Positions 12,249 through 24,446 of a stretch of 64,000 nucleotides of DNA are shown piece by piece. The stretch covers positions 66,593,160 through 66,657,159 of the forward strand of contig OX104130.1 in NCBI GenBank assembly GCA_944470555.2, read 5' to 3'. Source of the DNA: Heterobilharzia americana (taxonomy: Eukaryota > Platyhelminthes > Trematoda > Strigeidida > Schistosomatidae). A program made the position numbers and the translations under genes. Position 1 is the first letter of the stretch. Every line of letters begins with the position of its first letter. Under the pieces are notes generated by a model. It did not search any database, was not told where the DNA came from, and saw nothing but the letters and a program-made list of their open reading frames with translations.

Positions 12249-12892
12249 CGGTATGTAACGAATGCAGTTTGTAGAGGCAGTACCTTATGGGGCCGTACTG
12301 GCTTTATTCGTAGTGCTATTTTCATTCAGCACAACAGATGTGTTCGTTCTACTGCTTTAAAGCCTCTCAAAGCTGCTGTTTTTAAAAGAAGCAGCGCTTT
12401 TTGGCGTAGGGGTTTCTTGTGATTGGTAACTGCTTGTGTCTCTTTGTTACTGCTGTGTTGTTCGGTTAGATGAGGGGAGTCTAGGTCTATAGACAGGGTA
12501 TGGCTGTTACTATTGGTAGGCATGCAAAGTATTTTTCCTCCTTGAGTGGTGTGTGGACTGACGGAGGGCTGTACTCGCGTTGGGTTCTGGATTTTACTGC
12601 CCAACCGTATTGGCCAGCTATATCATCTAACCCACTTTTTTACGCTTGGCAGTGCGCTGTAAGAGGCTTTTGGAGTCAGACGTTTTGCCAAGACAGTGTT
12701 GGGTGAGAACATTTCCTTTAGGTGTGTCACTTACTCGCTCTGTGGTGGACACGTTGTTGCTGAGTACTACCTGGTGTTTTACATTTTTCCTCCAATGTTG
12801 AGTTCGATCCTGAGCTTTTCTAATATGTCTAAACATATTTTAGAGTTTAGCACCGTTGCCAAGAGAAACAACTTGCCTTCAATCAAGGGATG

Positions 12893-12896
12893 ATGC
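12893..12896. repeat. Target site duplication (left), atgc
   Basis: The four bases before the 5' LTR are repeated after the 3' LTR at 18148-18151 and occur once in the unoccupied site of copy 2. Confidence 0.93.
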
Positions 12897-13239
12897 TGTA
12901 GCGTCATACACTTCCCCAAAATCAATAGCCTAGGGTTTGACGACTTCGACATTGATGCTGACCTTGATAGTTTAACTGGACTCGCTAAGCTGAAGGCATC
13001 CGGTCAAGCATCCTCGCCATTTGGCACGCTGTCGTGTTACGTTGCATTGCTCGTATTCGACTCTCTAGCCAGTTAGTTGGAACGCATCGGTATTTTGGCA
13101 TAACCATCCAAATATACTATTCCATCCGACTACGCTATCGTGTTCTTCCTTGGTCTCGTATTCGTGGGTATATAACAAGTTCGAATAATTAGTGATTGGT
13201 CTTTGCGTCTGTCAAGTTCGCACCAGGACAAATCCTAAA
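12897..13239 (+). repeat. 5' LTR of the gypsy element
   Basis: It begins TGTAGCG and ends CCTAAA, so it lacks the usual terminal CA. The boundary is fixed by comparison with the 3' LTR and the empty site. A gggtatataac stretch near 13167 is a plausible TATA-like promoter element. By reading, it matches the 3' LTR base for base. Confidence 0.95.
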
Positions 13240-13240
13240 T

Positions 13241-13258
13241 TGGTGAGCCCGACGTGAT
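13241..13258 (+). promoter_or_regulatory. Primer binding site, tRNA-Trp type
   Basis: Directly after the 5' LTR, tggtgagcccgacgtgat resembles the complement of a tRNA-Trp 3' end including CCA, with one apparent mismatch in the usual tggtgacccc. CsRn1-clade elements prime from tRNA-Trp. A second near-copy of the motif follows (tcccgacgtgatcacat, about 13266). Confidence 0.75.
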
Positions 13259-13386
13259 CAAATATCCCGACGTGATCACATATCCCGAACAATAGCAAGT
13301 ATTGAATTGGTGAGCCTGTTCCATTTTATATTTGTTTATTGTTTTCATTTCGATAACATTTATATATCCATTTACTACACTTTCTC

Positions 13387-14263
13387 ATGTCCGACCACAC
13401 TCCCAAGCTTATTCGTATTAAGCCGACCTCGAACACGATCCAACTCGTGCCATATTGGCCAGACAATGCAGAAACATGGTTTCTGTATGCCGAGGCCGAT
13501 TTTCGAGAACAGGGTGTCTCAGATCCTCATCTCGATTTCTTGCTGTCATACGTTCACTACCGCGAGAATTAAACAGGTTGTTACAGCAAACATGTTTAAT
13601 CCTGAAGTAAGTGACCCTTATGCACTTCTAAAGGCTGCACTCTTGAAGAAAAGCGATCTCACAGATCGCCAACGTCTAGACGAATTGCTTCGTAACATCG
13701 AGCTAGGCAGCCACTCAGCTACTGAAGTCCTCGCACGCATGCGAGAAGTAATCGGTGCACGAACATTTGACGATGGTTTCTTCCGAGAACTATTTCTCTC
13801 GAAACTACCACAACCGGTGCAAACCGTGTTGGTGACACTCCAGTCAGTCCCACTCGACGACCTGGCAGCTTCAGCAGATAAAATACTGGAGATATCCAGC
13901 AGACCCGTCTCCAACGTATATTCTATCTGTGACAAAACAGAGCGCCAGGATTCGGAGGTGACCAAGTTGTGCAACTCTGTGAAACGGTTGCTACGATCTC
14001 GAAGTCCTAGATCACGTAGCACTTCACAGAAACGCACCTTGGCGCATCGCAGCAAGTCGCGTGGTAGCCCTAAAACGAAACCCAACAGGGTGGAAAACCC
14101 TGAATGGTGCTGGTTTCATAACACTTACGGGGATGAAGCCAGAAAATGTCGTAAACCATGCCGTTTTAAGAAGGACCGAACTCGGGAAACGGTCACGCCG
14201 GCACGTGCTCACGGCAACCGTAGCCGGCGGAAAAAGCCGTTTGCTCTACGTCACCGACATTAA
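13387..14263 (+). pseudogene. gag: gag of the CsRn1-type element, one frameshift
   Basis: Gag is the nucleocapsid/capsid protein. The first frame opens at ATG 13387 and runs to a TAA near 13570. The remaining gag sequence continues in the next frame to 14263. A single inserted base near 13565-13572 explains both, so this copy cannot make full gag unaided. Near the C-terminus is a CHCC knuckle, C-x2-H-x9-C-x3-C (starting CWFH at about 14110), after an Arg/Ser-rich stretch. The gag end overlaps the pol frame by about 200 nt, and pol is in the +1 frame. Confidence 0.88.
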
Positions 14264-17200
14264 AACGAAAGTCCGCTACCTCGTCGACACCGGCGCAGAA
14301 GTTAGCGTTCTTCCAGCAACGACAAAGGAGCGTCATCTCGACCCATCCTTCAATCTTCAAGCAGCCAACGGCAAGGCAATCGCGACATTCGGGAGACGGT
14401 ATGCCTACCTCAACTTAGGTTTACGCAAACCTATTCACTGGATTTTCCTCCTGGCAGACGTCTCTATGCCTATCATTGGCATAGATTTGCTGAACCATTA
14501 CGATCTACTCGTAGATGCTCGCCGTCGACGACTGATAGATAACAACACAAAGTTATCTATTGGCGGCACCACCTATGTAGGTCCGAGTTTAGCCATCGTT
14601 AGGACTAAACAATCAGACGACGCGTCCTACCAGGCAGTTCTGGAGAAATATCCAGAGTTACAACAACCGAAACACACTCTTCCGTGCATAACCAGCAATG
14701 TTATGCATCACGTCACAACCACAGGTCCACCTGTGGCATCCAAAGCTCGCCGTTTAGCCCCCGATAAGCTGCAAACGGCGAAAAATGAATTCGACCATAT
14801 GCTGGAACTGGGCATTATCAGACCGTCAAACAGTCCTTGGGCATCGCCATTGCACATGGTGCCCAAAAAGGATAGCAACGACTGGCGTCCGACCGGTGAT
14901 TACCGAAGGCTTAACGCCAAAACAACTCCGGACTGCTACCCTATACCCCACGTTTACGACTTGACCGCAACCTTATGCGGCATGAACATTTTCTCGAAAA
15001 TCGACTTAGTCAAAGCGTACAACCAGATACCTATGGCAGCAGAAGATATCGCGAAAACAGCCATTATTACTCCTTTTGGCCTGTTTGAATTCCTGCGCAT
15101 GCCTTTTGGTCTTCGGAATGCAGCACAAACATTCCAACGCTTTATGGACGACGTCTTCCGTGGTCTGAATTTTGTTCATGTCTACATAGATGACTGTCTA
15201 ATTGCGAGTCCAGATAAGGAAACACACCTTAAACATTTGGACCTCGCATTCGAAAGACTCAAAAAACATGGCATCACAGTTAACTTACAGAAGTGTGAAA
15301 TAGGAGTTGAATCACTCAGCTTCCTTGGGCATACCATTGACAACAAAGGTATACGCCCATTGAGAGATAAAGTGGCGGCTATCACAAACTATCCAGAGCC
15401 GACCACTGTGAAACATCTCCGCACTTTCAATGGCCTGGTAAGTTATTACCGAAGGTTTATCCCTAACTGTGCCTCTGTCATGAGACCACTCACAGATCTA
15501 CTTCGAGGAACTGCGAAGTTCGTGTCTCTGGACAACGCGGCTAGACTTGCTTTCTCCAAAGTCAAGGAAGCCATTTCGAACGCAACCATGCTTATGCATC
15601 ATGACCCCAATGCTCCTCTGAGTATTGCTGTTGATGCATCTGATTCAGCAATTGGAGCAGTTTTGCAACAGTTGACTGACAACCAGTGGCAACCGTTAGC
15701 CTTTTTCTCGAGGCGGCTGCAAGACGCGGAAACAAGATACAGTACATTTGGTAGGGAACTCCTAGCCATGTACTGTTCTGTACGCCATTTTCGACATTCT
15801 GTGGAAGGTCGTGATTTCATTATTTTCACAGACCACAAACCGTTAACGTTTTCCCTCAGCTCGGCGTCTGACAAATACTCCCCTCGTGAGTCGCGACAGC
15901 TGGATTACATTTCCCAGTTCACGTCAGACATCCGCCACATTTCTGGAGCAAACAACTCCGCAGCCGACGCACTATCTCGAATAGCTTCGATAAACTATAT
16001 CGAGGGTATTGATCTCGTTGAACTAGCTCGGCGTCAAAAGGAAGACCTTGAGCTGCATCATGAGTTGTCGTCCACAACTCTCAAACTGCGACTTTGTCCT
16101 GTTGGATCAGACAAGGATGCAATTTTGTGCGATGTCTCTGCTAGTCAACCACGCCCAATAGTTCCGAAGAGTTGTCGACGCAACGTCTTCAATACGTTGC
16201 ACAAACTCTCTCATCCAGGTGTACGAGCCACCATTAGGCTTATCGCACAACGTTTCTGCTGGCCTGGGATGAACAAAGACGTTAAGGAGTGGGCCCAGTC
16301 GTGCTTAGCTTGTCAAAAGTGTAAAGTCACGCGACACACGAAAAGCCCTTTAGGCTCATTTCTAGCCCCAGACATGCGTTTCGACCACGTCCATATAGAT
16401 ATTGTAGGACCCCTACCAGAATCTAATGGATGTACCTACCTTTTCACCTGTGTTGATCGTTTCACACGATGGCCGGAAGCAGTACCCATTAAAGATATTA
16501 CTGCCGAAACAGTTGCTCGTGTTTTCGTCGAAAGATGGATCGCGAACTTCGGATGTCCATCCTACGTCACAACCGACCGTGGGCGCCAATTTGAGTGCGG
16601 ACTATTTCACGCTCTAACGGCACTTTTAGGTTGCACTCGGTTCCGAACGACAGCCTACCATCCACAAGCAAATGGCATGGTAGAGCGTTTCCATCGACAG
16701 CTGAAAGCTTCCCTTTCAGCTACAAACATACCTCAGTGGACCGAGGCTCTGCCTCTAGTCCTACTAGGTATTCGTAACGCGTTGAAAGTTGATGCTGGAT
16801 GCACTCCTGCAGAACTCGTCTATGGGACCACTCTTCGCCTACCAGGTGAGTTTGTTTCCCCTTCAACTTTCAAACATGTTTCCGATAGGGCATCTTATGT
16901 GACTAGGCTTACAAACGCAATGCGTTCAGTTAGGCCTTCTCCGATTAGACCGCAAACGACTGATGTTTTCGTCCACCCCAGTTTACAGAAGACATCACAC
17001 GTGTTTGTTCGCCACGACGCTGTTCGTCGACCACTTGAACCACCCTACGACGGGCCGTTCAAAGTGATTAAGCGACATGAGAAATTCTATGTAATTGAGC
17101 GAGGCGGACGCGAAGATACTGTCAGTATCGACCGTTTGAAACCAGCTTATTTCGAAGGCAACCCCATTGTAAGTGACGTTTCAGCTCGCTACATCCGGCC

Positions 17201-17336
17201 GACGGATGACTCAATTATCGAAATTCTCGACGATGTGCCTGGTAATGCACAGCTGCAACAACCAGCGGCGCAACAAAAAACACGATCAGGTCGAACCGTC
17301 AGGTTCCCAGAGTACCTGAAGTCATATTCAACTTAG
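14061..17336 (+). CDS. pol: pol: protease, reverse transcriptase, RNase H, integrase
   Basis: The frame is open for 1091 codons. The aspartic protease has DTGA at residues 76-79. RT has [16 protein letters not shown] motif A (here [11 protein letters not shown]) and YIDD at 375-378. RNase H has [22 protein letters not shown] and ADALSRI. Integrase has an H-x3-H...C-x2-C zinc module (HKLSH ... CLACQKC) and a DD35E triad at D780, D839 and E875. A GPF/Y-type module near the C-terminus ([15 protein letters not shown], then [10 protein letters not shown]) follows, with no chromodomain. The first roughly 65 residues overlap gag in another frame, so translation probably enters by +1 frameshifting and the given ATG is unlikely to be the true start. 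It appears enzymatically intact. Confidence 0.96.
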   Translation: MVALKRNPTGWKTLNGAGFITLTGMKPENVVNHAVLRRTELGKRSRRHVLTATVAGGKSRLLYVTDIKTKVRYLVDTGAEVSVLPATTKERHLDPSFNLQAANGKAIATFGRRYAYLNLGLRKPIHWIFLLADVSMPIIGIDLLNHYDLLVDARRRRLIDNNTKLSIGGTTYVGPSLAIVRTKQSDDASYQAVLEKYPELQQPKHTLPCITSNVMHHVTTTGPPVASKARRLAPDKLQTAKNEFDHMLELGIIRPSNSPWASPLHMVPKKDSNDWRPTGDYRRLNAKTTPDCYPIPHVYDLTATLCGMNIFSKIDLVKAYNQIPMAAEDIAKTAIITPFGLFEFLRMPFGLRNAAQTFQRFMDDVFRGLNFVHVYIDDCLIASPDKETHLKHLDLAFERLKKHGITVNLQKCEIGVESLSFLGHTIDNKGIRPLRDKVAAITNYPEPTTVKHLRTFNGLVSYYRRFIPNCASVMRPLTDLLRGTAKFVSLDNAARLAFSKVKEAISNATMLMHHDPNAPLSIAVDASDSAIGAVLQQLTDNQWQPLAFFSRRLQDAETRYSTFGRELLAMYCSVRHFRHSVEGRDFIIFTDHKPLTFSLSSASDKYSPRESRQLDYISQFTSDIRHISGANNSAADALSRIASINYIEGIDLVELARRQKEDLELHHELSSTTLKLRLCPVGSDKDAILCDVSASQPRPIVPKSCRRNVFNTLHKLSHPGVRATIRLIAQRFCWPGMNKDVKEWAQSCLACQKCKVTRHTKSPLGSFLAPDMRFDHVHIDIVGPLPESNGCTYLFTCVDRFTRWPEAVPIKDITAETVARVFVERWIANFGCPSYVTTDRGRQFECGLFHALTALLGCTRFRTTAYHPQANGMVERFHRQLKASLSATNIPQWTEALPLVLLGIRNALKVDAGCTPAELVYGTTLRLPGEFVSPSTFKHVSDRASYVTRLTNAMRSVRPSPIRPQTTDVFVHPSLQKTSHVFVRHDAVRRPLEPPYDGPFKVIKRHEKFYVIERGGREDTVSIDRLKPAYFEGNPIVSDVSARYIRPTDDSIIEILDDVPGNAQLQQPAAQQKTRSGRTVRFPEYLKSYST

Positions 17337-17787
17337 CTATGTGTGTGCCAACCATTTTTTTCGAGGCACTATTTTTCTTATTTACCGGCACAAACCCTCG
17401 TACACTTTGCCTTTTTATATCAATTTTTATTTACCATGTAATAAAAACTAAAAAAACGGCGAAGATAAGCGTAAATTTTTCTTTTTCGACACGTTTATAT
17501 ATAAATAATTCCCATTTTTACGCAACGTTTTCGTGGTATTAAAGACTTTTATTTATATTCCAGGTGCAACGAGCACTGGACGGAACGTCGAAAGGAACAG
17601 ATGACCGCGACCGACGTACAATTTCATTTATTGTATTTTATTTATTTAATCGCCACGACACCCTAGAATAAGGTTCAGACAACCAGGGGCCACCTCACGC
17701 AGTGAGCCCATCGGAGAGTTTTACCAGTGGAGAAACCACTGGGTTTTTACTTCCGGCTGGTATCGTCTTAGGGTCCTCACGAACCCA
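17337..17787 (+). other. 3' untranslated region of the gypsy element
   Basis: It is AT-rich for the first half (to about 17650), then less so, with a short hairpin-like run near 17723-17745 (accagtgg/ccactggg). There is no envelope-like frame. It ends at the polypurine tract. Confidence 0.7.
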
Positions 17788-17804
17788 CTAGGGGGGGAGT
17801 GATC
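17788..17804 (+). promoter_or_regulatory. Polypurine tract
   Basis: A purine run of seven G followed by agtg lies immediately before the 3' LTR. This is the expected plus-strand priming site for reverse transcription. Confidence 0.85.
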
Positions 17805-18147
17805 TGTAGCGTCATACACTTCCCCAAAATCAATAGCCTAGGGTTTGACGACTTCGACATTGATGCTGACCTTGATAGTTTAACTGGACTCGCTAAGCTG
17901 AAGGCATCCGGTCAAGCATCCTCGCCATTTGGCACGCTGTCGTGTTACGTTGCATTGCTCGTATTCGACTCTCTAGCCAGTTAGTTGGAACGCATCGGTA
18001 TTTTGGCATAACCATCCAAATATACTATTCCATCCGACTACGCTATCGTGTTCTTCCTTGGTCTCGTATTCGTGGGTATATAACAAGTTCGAATAATTAG
18101 TGATTGGTCTTTGCGTCTGTCAAGTTCGCACCAGGACAAATCCTAAA
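17805..18147 (+). repeat. 3' LTR of the gypsy element
   Basis: It is 343 bp, starts TGTAGCG, ends CCTAAA, and appears identical to the 5' LTR. It is followed by the right target duplication atgc at 18148-18151. Confidence 0.95.
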
Positions 18148-18989
18148 ATGCGAACTAGAATGAAGTAGGGCACGCAAATTGCGAATCGGTCTTCCGAATC
18201 CTTTTACGATCGCAAGTAACTTGTGGCCAACTACAGGCGCCTTAGGTCATAGCTTTAGCCTTTTTTAGTGAAATACTTTCCGCGACATTGTAGGCGATGG
18301 CCTTTTGTAGTGATGCAACTTGCTGTACCACCTCTGAGGCGATGAAATCGGTCAGTTTCAGCCTTTCGTACTTCTTCAACGTTTGTGCCTTTGTGTAAAC
18401 CTAAACGATAAGTAATGGGTGTAGGCTGCTTGAATACAGTGCAGACTTCAATTAGCATTGTGTTGAGCTCAGTAATTTTGGCTGCACTGGAGCTTTCTAC
18501 GTTATTGAGACCTACAACAACCTCAGTTATGCCCACGAAAGGAGTTTGCGACCTATTCGGAGAGTTTTGAAACTTAGTTTTGGAAAGACCTGTGGAGCAT
18601 TCATTTTTTTGCCTAAACTATCTGTTCAGGATCTTTTGGCCTTACTATGTCCCATTATTATGTTAGTGTTTGGATGCTCTGAGGGTAGGTATCTCATCAG
18701 GGAAGTGTTTTTTCAGTATGGTAACCGACATGAGGTAGTCAAAAGACCACAATCAACTAGGTTATTACACAGGCAAGTGGATACCGGGAACAACATTAAC
18801 AATTGATCTTTGGGGGGTAAAGGATTAGATAGCACAGAGGAAGAGTATTTTGTGATACAGTTAAGCACTTTTGTGATCAAAAATGCAAAATTAAAAGACT
18901 GGCAGCATTAAAGTTATGGTTTAACAGAACAGGACAGCCTTGCCATGACGTATGCATCGCGTTCATCCAGCTACTACGCAGATTGGGAA

Positions 18990-19325
18990 AAGTTGGTTTC
19001 GGGAACTTTACCTGAGCGAGCCTAATCAATACAGAGACCAATCACAAATTCGCACATGTGGGAGTACGAGACCAAAAAGAAACACAATGGACTGGCCAGA
19101 TGAAATAGTGTATTTAGTCGACCGGGCTAAAATACCTATGCATTCCAACTAATCGGCGAGGGTGTCCGTGCAGGCAATACAACATAACGTGAGGGCGTGC
19201 CAATTTGCATGGATGCTCGACAGTTTGCATCCAGTTTGTCCATTCCGATATAACTATGCAGGTCGGCATCAACGTCGAGTTTCGCCGAACCATAGGCTAT
19301 TGATTTTAAGGGAATTCTTCGCTGT
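18990..19325 (-). repeat. Degraded CsRn1-type solo LTR (copy 1)
   Basis: In reverse complement, segments align in order with the 343-bp LTR: cataggctattgatttt near 19291 matches the LTR start (agcctaggg side), then the ggtcggcatcaacgtcga, gcgtgccaatttgcatgg and ccaactaatcggcgagg blocks. It is much more diverged than the solo LTR at 8865. It is present in both tandem units, so it predates the duplication. Confidence 0.7.
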
Positions 19326-22300
19326 TATGAACCGAATAGCGTTGTACCAATCCAATACTATTTGTTGAGTTCACGCAGATTCTCTTCCATTGCAAGTGCT
19401 ACTATGAGCACTGCTTATCTATTTGCCTACATGTTAATCGTCGTACCTGCCCGTGGCATCATTAGTACATTGCCATTTCCGCTTCAGTAATCCCTGCCAT
19501 AATTTTTCATTGTCCTATCCTTCCCTCTCGTTGTCTGCATTCCAGCACATTTAATTTAACCTCTCCATGGTACAATGTAAATCCTCGCCTTGTCTAAATT
19601 TTCCAGAATTCCACCTCTATTCTTCCTCTTCTGTTTTTTACCTTTCTTTTCCTGGGTCTCTTTCATTACCTTAGCTCCATTATATTTGTTCAGTGACCAT
19701 TTCAAACAACTGTATGGGCACCATGGTTAACCAACGAATCTTACTCCTCCGAATAAATTTGTCCAACAGCCAACCACCCGTTTGGTTTTCCATAGTATTC
19801 TCGTTGCCAAAATCTGCCGCATTGAAATCGACCGAGGACCTAGAAACAAGTGCAAGCAAACCATCTAGTCTATACGAGCTCATTACGTGGGTATTAGACG
19901 TTGAATTCTCCTACACAGGACAGTGGAATCCTACCTGATGATCACTGCGGTAATCGTCACGGTAACCCGAGGCGGATAGCCCATCACAGGAAAAAAACAT
20001 GTGTATTCATGTCTTTTCTTCCTGTGAGTTTGAAATCACTGAAACGCGCGGCCTGCCGAGATTCCTGCTGGTTCACCTGTCGGCCGCTTGAAGAGGAGGC
20101 TAGGTAGATTCGTAGATTGGCAGCAATGCTCGGCTTACGCTCATATGGCTGGGATAAGAGCTAGTTTGAGGCCACCAACTAATTCTACACAGTCCAACAC
20201 AGTCAACCCTTTACCAAATATCTTATACCGCCGCCATCCTTGTGATCTTGAACTAACTTCTCACTTAATGTTAGACGTTTCCTCTAGCAACCATAGGCCC
20301 GGTCATGGCATCACCACTTCCGTTTGCATAATTCGTCCCATAATCTTGTCTACTTCTTTTCTTCCCTCTGACTTAATCTTACTCTGTGCTCCCGCTTCTA
20401 TTTATTAAGTATCTGGTTATGGCTGTTATCTACCGTGAATGTCTCTAGGTTTCTCGTTTGCTTTCATCCTGCTTCTTTTCAGTTTGTTCTTTTTATTTCA
20501 CTTCTCCCTTCTTTTCACTGGGCATCTATCTATCCTCTCTCTTCTCTTTTTACGGCAAGTCAGAACAACTGACTGGTGGCATGAAACTTAGGGAAGCCAT
20601 CTGGGCTACAGTCCTTGAAAAAACCACACAATCCAAATAAATCTGACTAACACCCAACCACCCGTCAGCTAACCAGAGCTACAGCAGACTGGGTAGGCCT
20701 ACTGCATCGGAATCTACAGAAGACCTGGAACCATTCCGCCAGGACTAGAAGCGGGCATAAAGAAGGCAGTCGGTTTACTCTAGCTCATAAAAGGACTTTG
20801 AGTATTGGATTTCTTGTATTTGGATATTGAAAAGACAGTGCAGAGTTTTCAGCGTCTAACAAACTGTTACGTTACGGCTGTCCGTGGTTTGCACTTTACA
20901 TACTTATTCTTACCTTCTGAGCGTTTATCATATAATACAGAAGAAACATTGTCAGTTAAAATCCAAATAACCAAACCAGTTTAGTATTGCCTCTAAAAAT
21001 TTGTATCTTCAGTTATGACCTATTAATAAGTTTATGTTAGTAGTTGGCTACTTAAGTAGCCAACAGGAATGTGGGTGAATTTACTAACATTCTTATAGTC
21101 TACAACTTGAAAAACGTTATGCGAATTTCACAGTGGTCAGCTTCACATTAGGGTTTTCGTTAAGTGTTACTGCTTGCATCTAAGAAACCCTAGGCGCAGA
21201 GAATCCCAGTCGACATTTACGTGGGGCGAAACGGTGGGATATTTGTCCAATTACAATGAAAACTCGGGGCAAAATGCACGCTTTCGCAACCATTTTGAGG
21301 ATACTATGGATGAACTAAGTAGTATGCTTCAATGGGATATTCGGTTATCCGTAACACTTGAAGGTATTGTATGTGATATATCAGGTAGGTCGATCGTCAA
21401 GTATAATTTCGGTCATAGCGCTAAGCAAAGTCACGATAAGTGTGTGGCAAACTGCTACTGTGAACCGCATAGAGTGGCTATCCACTGTACTGGAGAAGTT
21501 CTTTAAGAAGCCGTTTTCTGAAGTTGTTGTTCGTAAGCGCCAATATCATGTGCATTCATTTCACCAGGAGCTACCTTCGACTTCCATAGATGCTGCAGTG
21601 ACTGAGTATATAGTAACTGAGATCTACACAGGGGTGCAGCATTGGTTTCGCAACATGAACTAAGGGAACGGTAGGAAAGGAGGGAAGTCGCACTCGATGA
21701 GCCTCTTCCTTAATTTCACCCTAAGGTTATAGAATGTAACCTTCCCGGATTCCATTCAGAAATCCATGCCCACAGACATGTATTGTATGGATGCCTTAGA
21801 CGGAAGAGAACGTATGGCGTACCAAATCTATGATGCTGAGCAGCTGTGCATCGATTAAAACGTTTTACAATATCTGTTCAACTACATTTCCTAACTTAAA
21901 CGAACTACTTTTATTTTAATAAGGGCATATTGATTTTGTTTCGCTCACAGTATGTCAAAGTTTCCGGTAAGCGTCTGTTATACAATTAGGAAGCTTCAAA
22001 ATGTGGTGCTTGAAACTTCGGCCAAGCATGAGGAACTGCAGAGTATTTGGTATGAAACTTGGGGCTAACTAAAAGAACTGTAGGAAAGTCTAAAAAACCC
22101 TCGCAAACTGCAAAAAGGTTTTGGGTTGCCGTAAGTACGCCCTGAGGTTTTTACTAAAGGAATCAACCCGAAGTTATTGAAGTGCTTTGTAAGTCTGGCT
22201 GAATTATGATGACCTGCTAGTCTTGCGTATCTGTTCCGTGATCAATGGCTTCGACCATTTAGAGTATGTAAAAAAATGCACCGAAACGTTGTGCACATTC

Positions 22301-22349
22301 GTGCATTAGGCAATGACCGTACCTGCTGTGAGGGTTAATGATACCACGT

Positions 22350-22440
22350 GTCTTCCTCAACCTCTGTAGGTGAAGCGGGGTTCGAACCCATGGCCGACTA
22401 GTTGGAAGTCAACTCCCTAAACCGATAAACCACAGCTGCA
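22350..22440 (-). repeat. tRNA-headed SINE fragment (copy 1)
   Basis: On the - strand a consensus pol III A box (tggtttatcgg) and B box (ggttcgaaccc) are spaced as in a tRNA, followed by the tail gcttcacctacagaggttg. The same tail style appears at 36.4 and 52.4 kb. The body does not fold as a real tRNA with a matched acceptor stem, so I call it a SINE. Confidence 0.7.
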
Positions 22441-24446
22441 CAATCTGGCATGTGATGCTAATATATCTATCTCTACAATGGCCAAAGTGTTGTTATTATA
22501 CGTGCAAACCATTTCATAAGTGATTAAGTGTTCGGGAAATCCGAAGTGACAAAAAATAAGCACAAGTCATGGAGTTATCTATTTTCAGTACGAAGTGGTC
22601 TATTAAGTGATTATGACTTGTTTATTCAACTATGAAAGGTAGGTGGTCATTTTAGACTTTATAAATGATATGATTGACATTCGAGAATCAAGAAAGAGGA
22701 ACTCAACCAATTTAATTAATCTCGTACACTTTTTTAAGCCTATAATATGTATTATATTATTGTTGTCAATTCAGATTTTCCAAATATTGCATCATACTCA
22801 TAAAATGTTCGGCATTTGTATCGCCAAAGTTCTGGTTATTCTAGAGGTGTGCCCACATTAGGTACTGAGTGATTTTAAAGACCGTTCATAGGTTAGTTAC
22901 AGAGACTTAACACGCTGCATCAGAGCTTGACACTCGGCTGTTGTTGCAAAGCTTCGAATTTTGAAATGATTCAGTGTTCTCTTGGATTGCTGACCGGGCA
23001 ACACTTATTGCTACTCAGAAGTATTATACACCCGAAGTTGTTCAGTTTGGATAACGTTGCAACCGTATTTAGACTGGAATATACCGCTTCAGCATTTGGC
23101 GAACGGTTAGAAATCTCATGTGTCACTCCAGCGAGCACTCATATGACATCTCTAATACTCGAAAGCCCCTAAAACTGATGATTCACCTTCAAAAGTTATT
23201 ACAAGCACAAGCTTTTGCGAATCTTGCAAAATTTAGTTTGGACTTTCATATTGCAGAGCACGTCACACTTATAAACATTGTCAACTGATTAGGTATTTTT
23301 ACAGTGAGTGGAAAAGGCTCTTCGGATAACATAACTACAGCACCAATAGTATTCATCTCATTCGTAAATCTTTCAAGACATCCATAGTTATGGTAACTAG
23401 GAATAGCGGAGTCAGACAGTCCTACCTTGTCCATTGCTTATGACAGTCAAGTGGTTGCATTCCTACACTTTACTTGTATCTAGGTTGCAGTCAGTCAAAG
23501 AATAGGCATCATTTTCATTGACAGTTACTTCTTGCAGTTACTGAACGCTCCAGTTTCAAAACAGGCTTTCTTTAGGGGGAGGGATCCAGTCGACTAGTAC
23601 AATTGGAGCTCTGAAACTTAGTGCGACACCGGTGCGAGTAAGGCCAGATACCAGTGCCACAAGGTTCCCAAATGGCGCGCAATGAACACTTTTCAAAGTG
23701 ACATCAAAAAATTATTCAAGACATTTCACTGGAATTTTCAATATAGGTATCTGATATACAACATAAACCAATGACGACATGTCGGTTTATGTAGCTATAA
23801 AGTTTTACCGACTGATGTGGCTTGGATGTGTTATGCACATGTCAGACCACTGCTAACTTTGACACTTGAGTTTAACTGAGTTAAGAATAGGTTCATTTAA
23901 AGCTAAGAGTGGTCACAATAATTTATGGAACAAGCCTATGACGTCTCTGACCGTTCTGTTTCGTCTAGAGAATTACAAGCCTCCTGGCTGAGGTTCCTGA
24001 GCTATCGGGAATTAGTGGTTGAGAAGACCTGTTAATATGGCTCTAAATGCTCCACAATGGTGTATGTGTATTCACTTTTTATCACCTGAGAATTTTCGAA
24101 CATTCTACTAAACTCTGTTCGTCATCTTATTATAAAGGAAATATATTTGTAAAGTCCCAGTAAGAGAAAAATAGATTTTTGACGTTCTTCTACCTTGTGA
24201 AAGTCACTGCTTCACTTTCTCTTTGTATGCTGTTGCAAAGTGCGACATCTGGAATCGAGGCACTTCTGGGTAAGGTTCTACGTTGATTTACCTATTTGTC
24301 TTCGGAAGAGTCTGAACATGTTTGACATTGTCTTACTTCTGGAGTCGGGACTTCCGCTTCGAAATCGGCCTGGATCAAGGTTTAGTTAAAAATTTAGGCG
24401 GTAAGATAAGATTCTATTCTCGGACTAGTGAATCAGATCACTATAG

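Larger units (their letters stand above)
12897..18147 (+). mobile_element. Full-length Ty3/gypsy LTR retrotransposon, CsRn1 clade
   Basis: The element has 343-bp LTRs at both ends that look identical, a tRNA-Trp-type primer site, gag with a CHCC knuckle, pol in the order protease-RT-RNase H-integrase, and a polypurine tract. The target duplication is atgc (12893-12896 and 18148-18151). The empty site is seen in copy 2 at 25710-25713. The CHCC knuckle, tRNA-Trp primer and 4-bp duplication are hallmarks of the CsRn1 clade of fluke gypsy elements, to which S. mansoni Boudicca belongs. Matching LTRs imply very recent insertion, but gag has a one-base frameshift. Confidence 0.95.
18152..24446. other. 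Body of tandem unit copy 1, no recognised gene
   Basis: Short frames exist (18255-18536 -, 93 aa with a TPITYRLGLHKG segment that vaguely recalls a non-LTR ORF1; 21174-21506 +, 110 aa; 21358-21663 +) but none has a clear domain or splice context. The region includes a degraded reverse LTR (about 18990-19325), a pair of diverged dispersed-repeat copies (about 19710-19950 and 20625-20840) and a SINE at about 22350-22440. The same frames recur in copy 2 simply because the DNA is duplicated. Confidence 0.4.

Noticed and set aside
18255..18536. 93-codon - strand frame with an RLGLHKG motif, repeated at 25817-26098
   Set aside because: It vaguely resembles a non-LTR ORF1 segment, but no adjoining element can be read in frame, so no gene is claimed.
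21174..21663. Two overlapping frames (110 and 101 codons) repeated at 28736-29225
   Set aside because: Repetition is explained by the tandem duplication. The noted substitutions change amino acids (Ile to Thr, Glu to Gly), and no domain is recognisable.
22350..22440. Possible genuine tRNA gene (good A and B boxes)
   Set aside because: No matched acceptor stem or standard cloverleaf, and related copies with diverged bodies occur elsewhere. Treated as a SINE.
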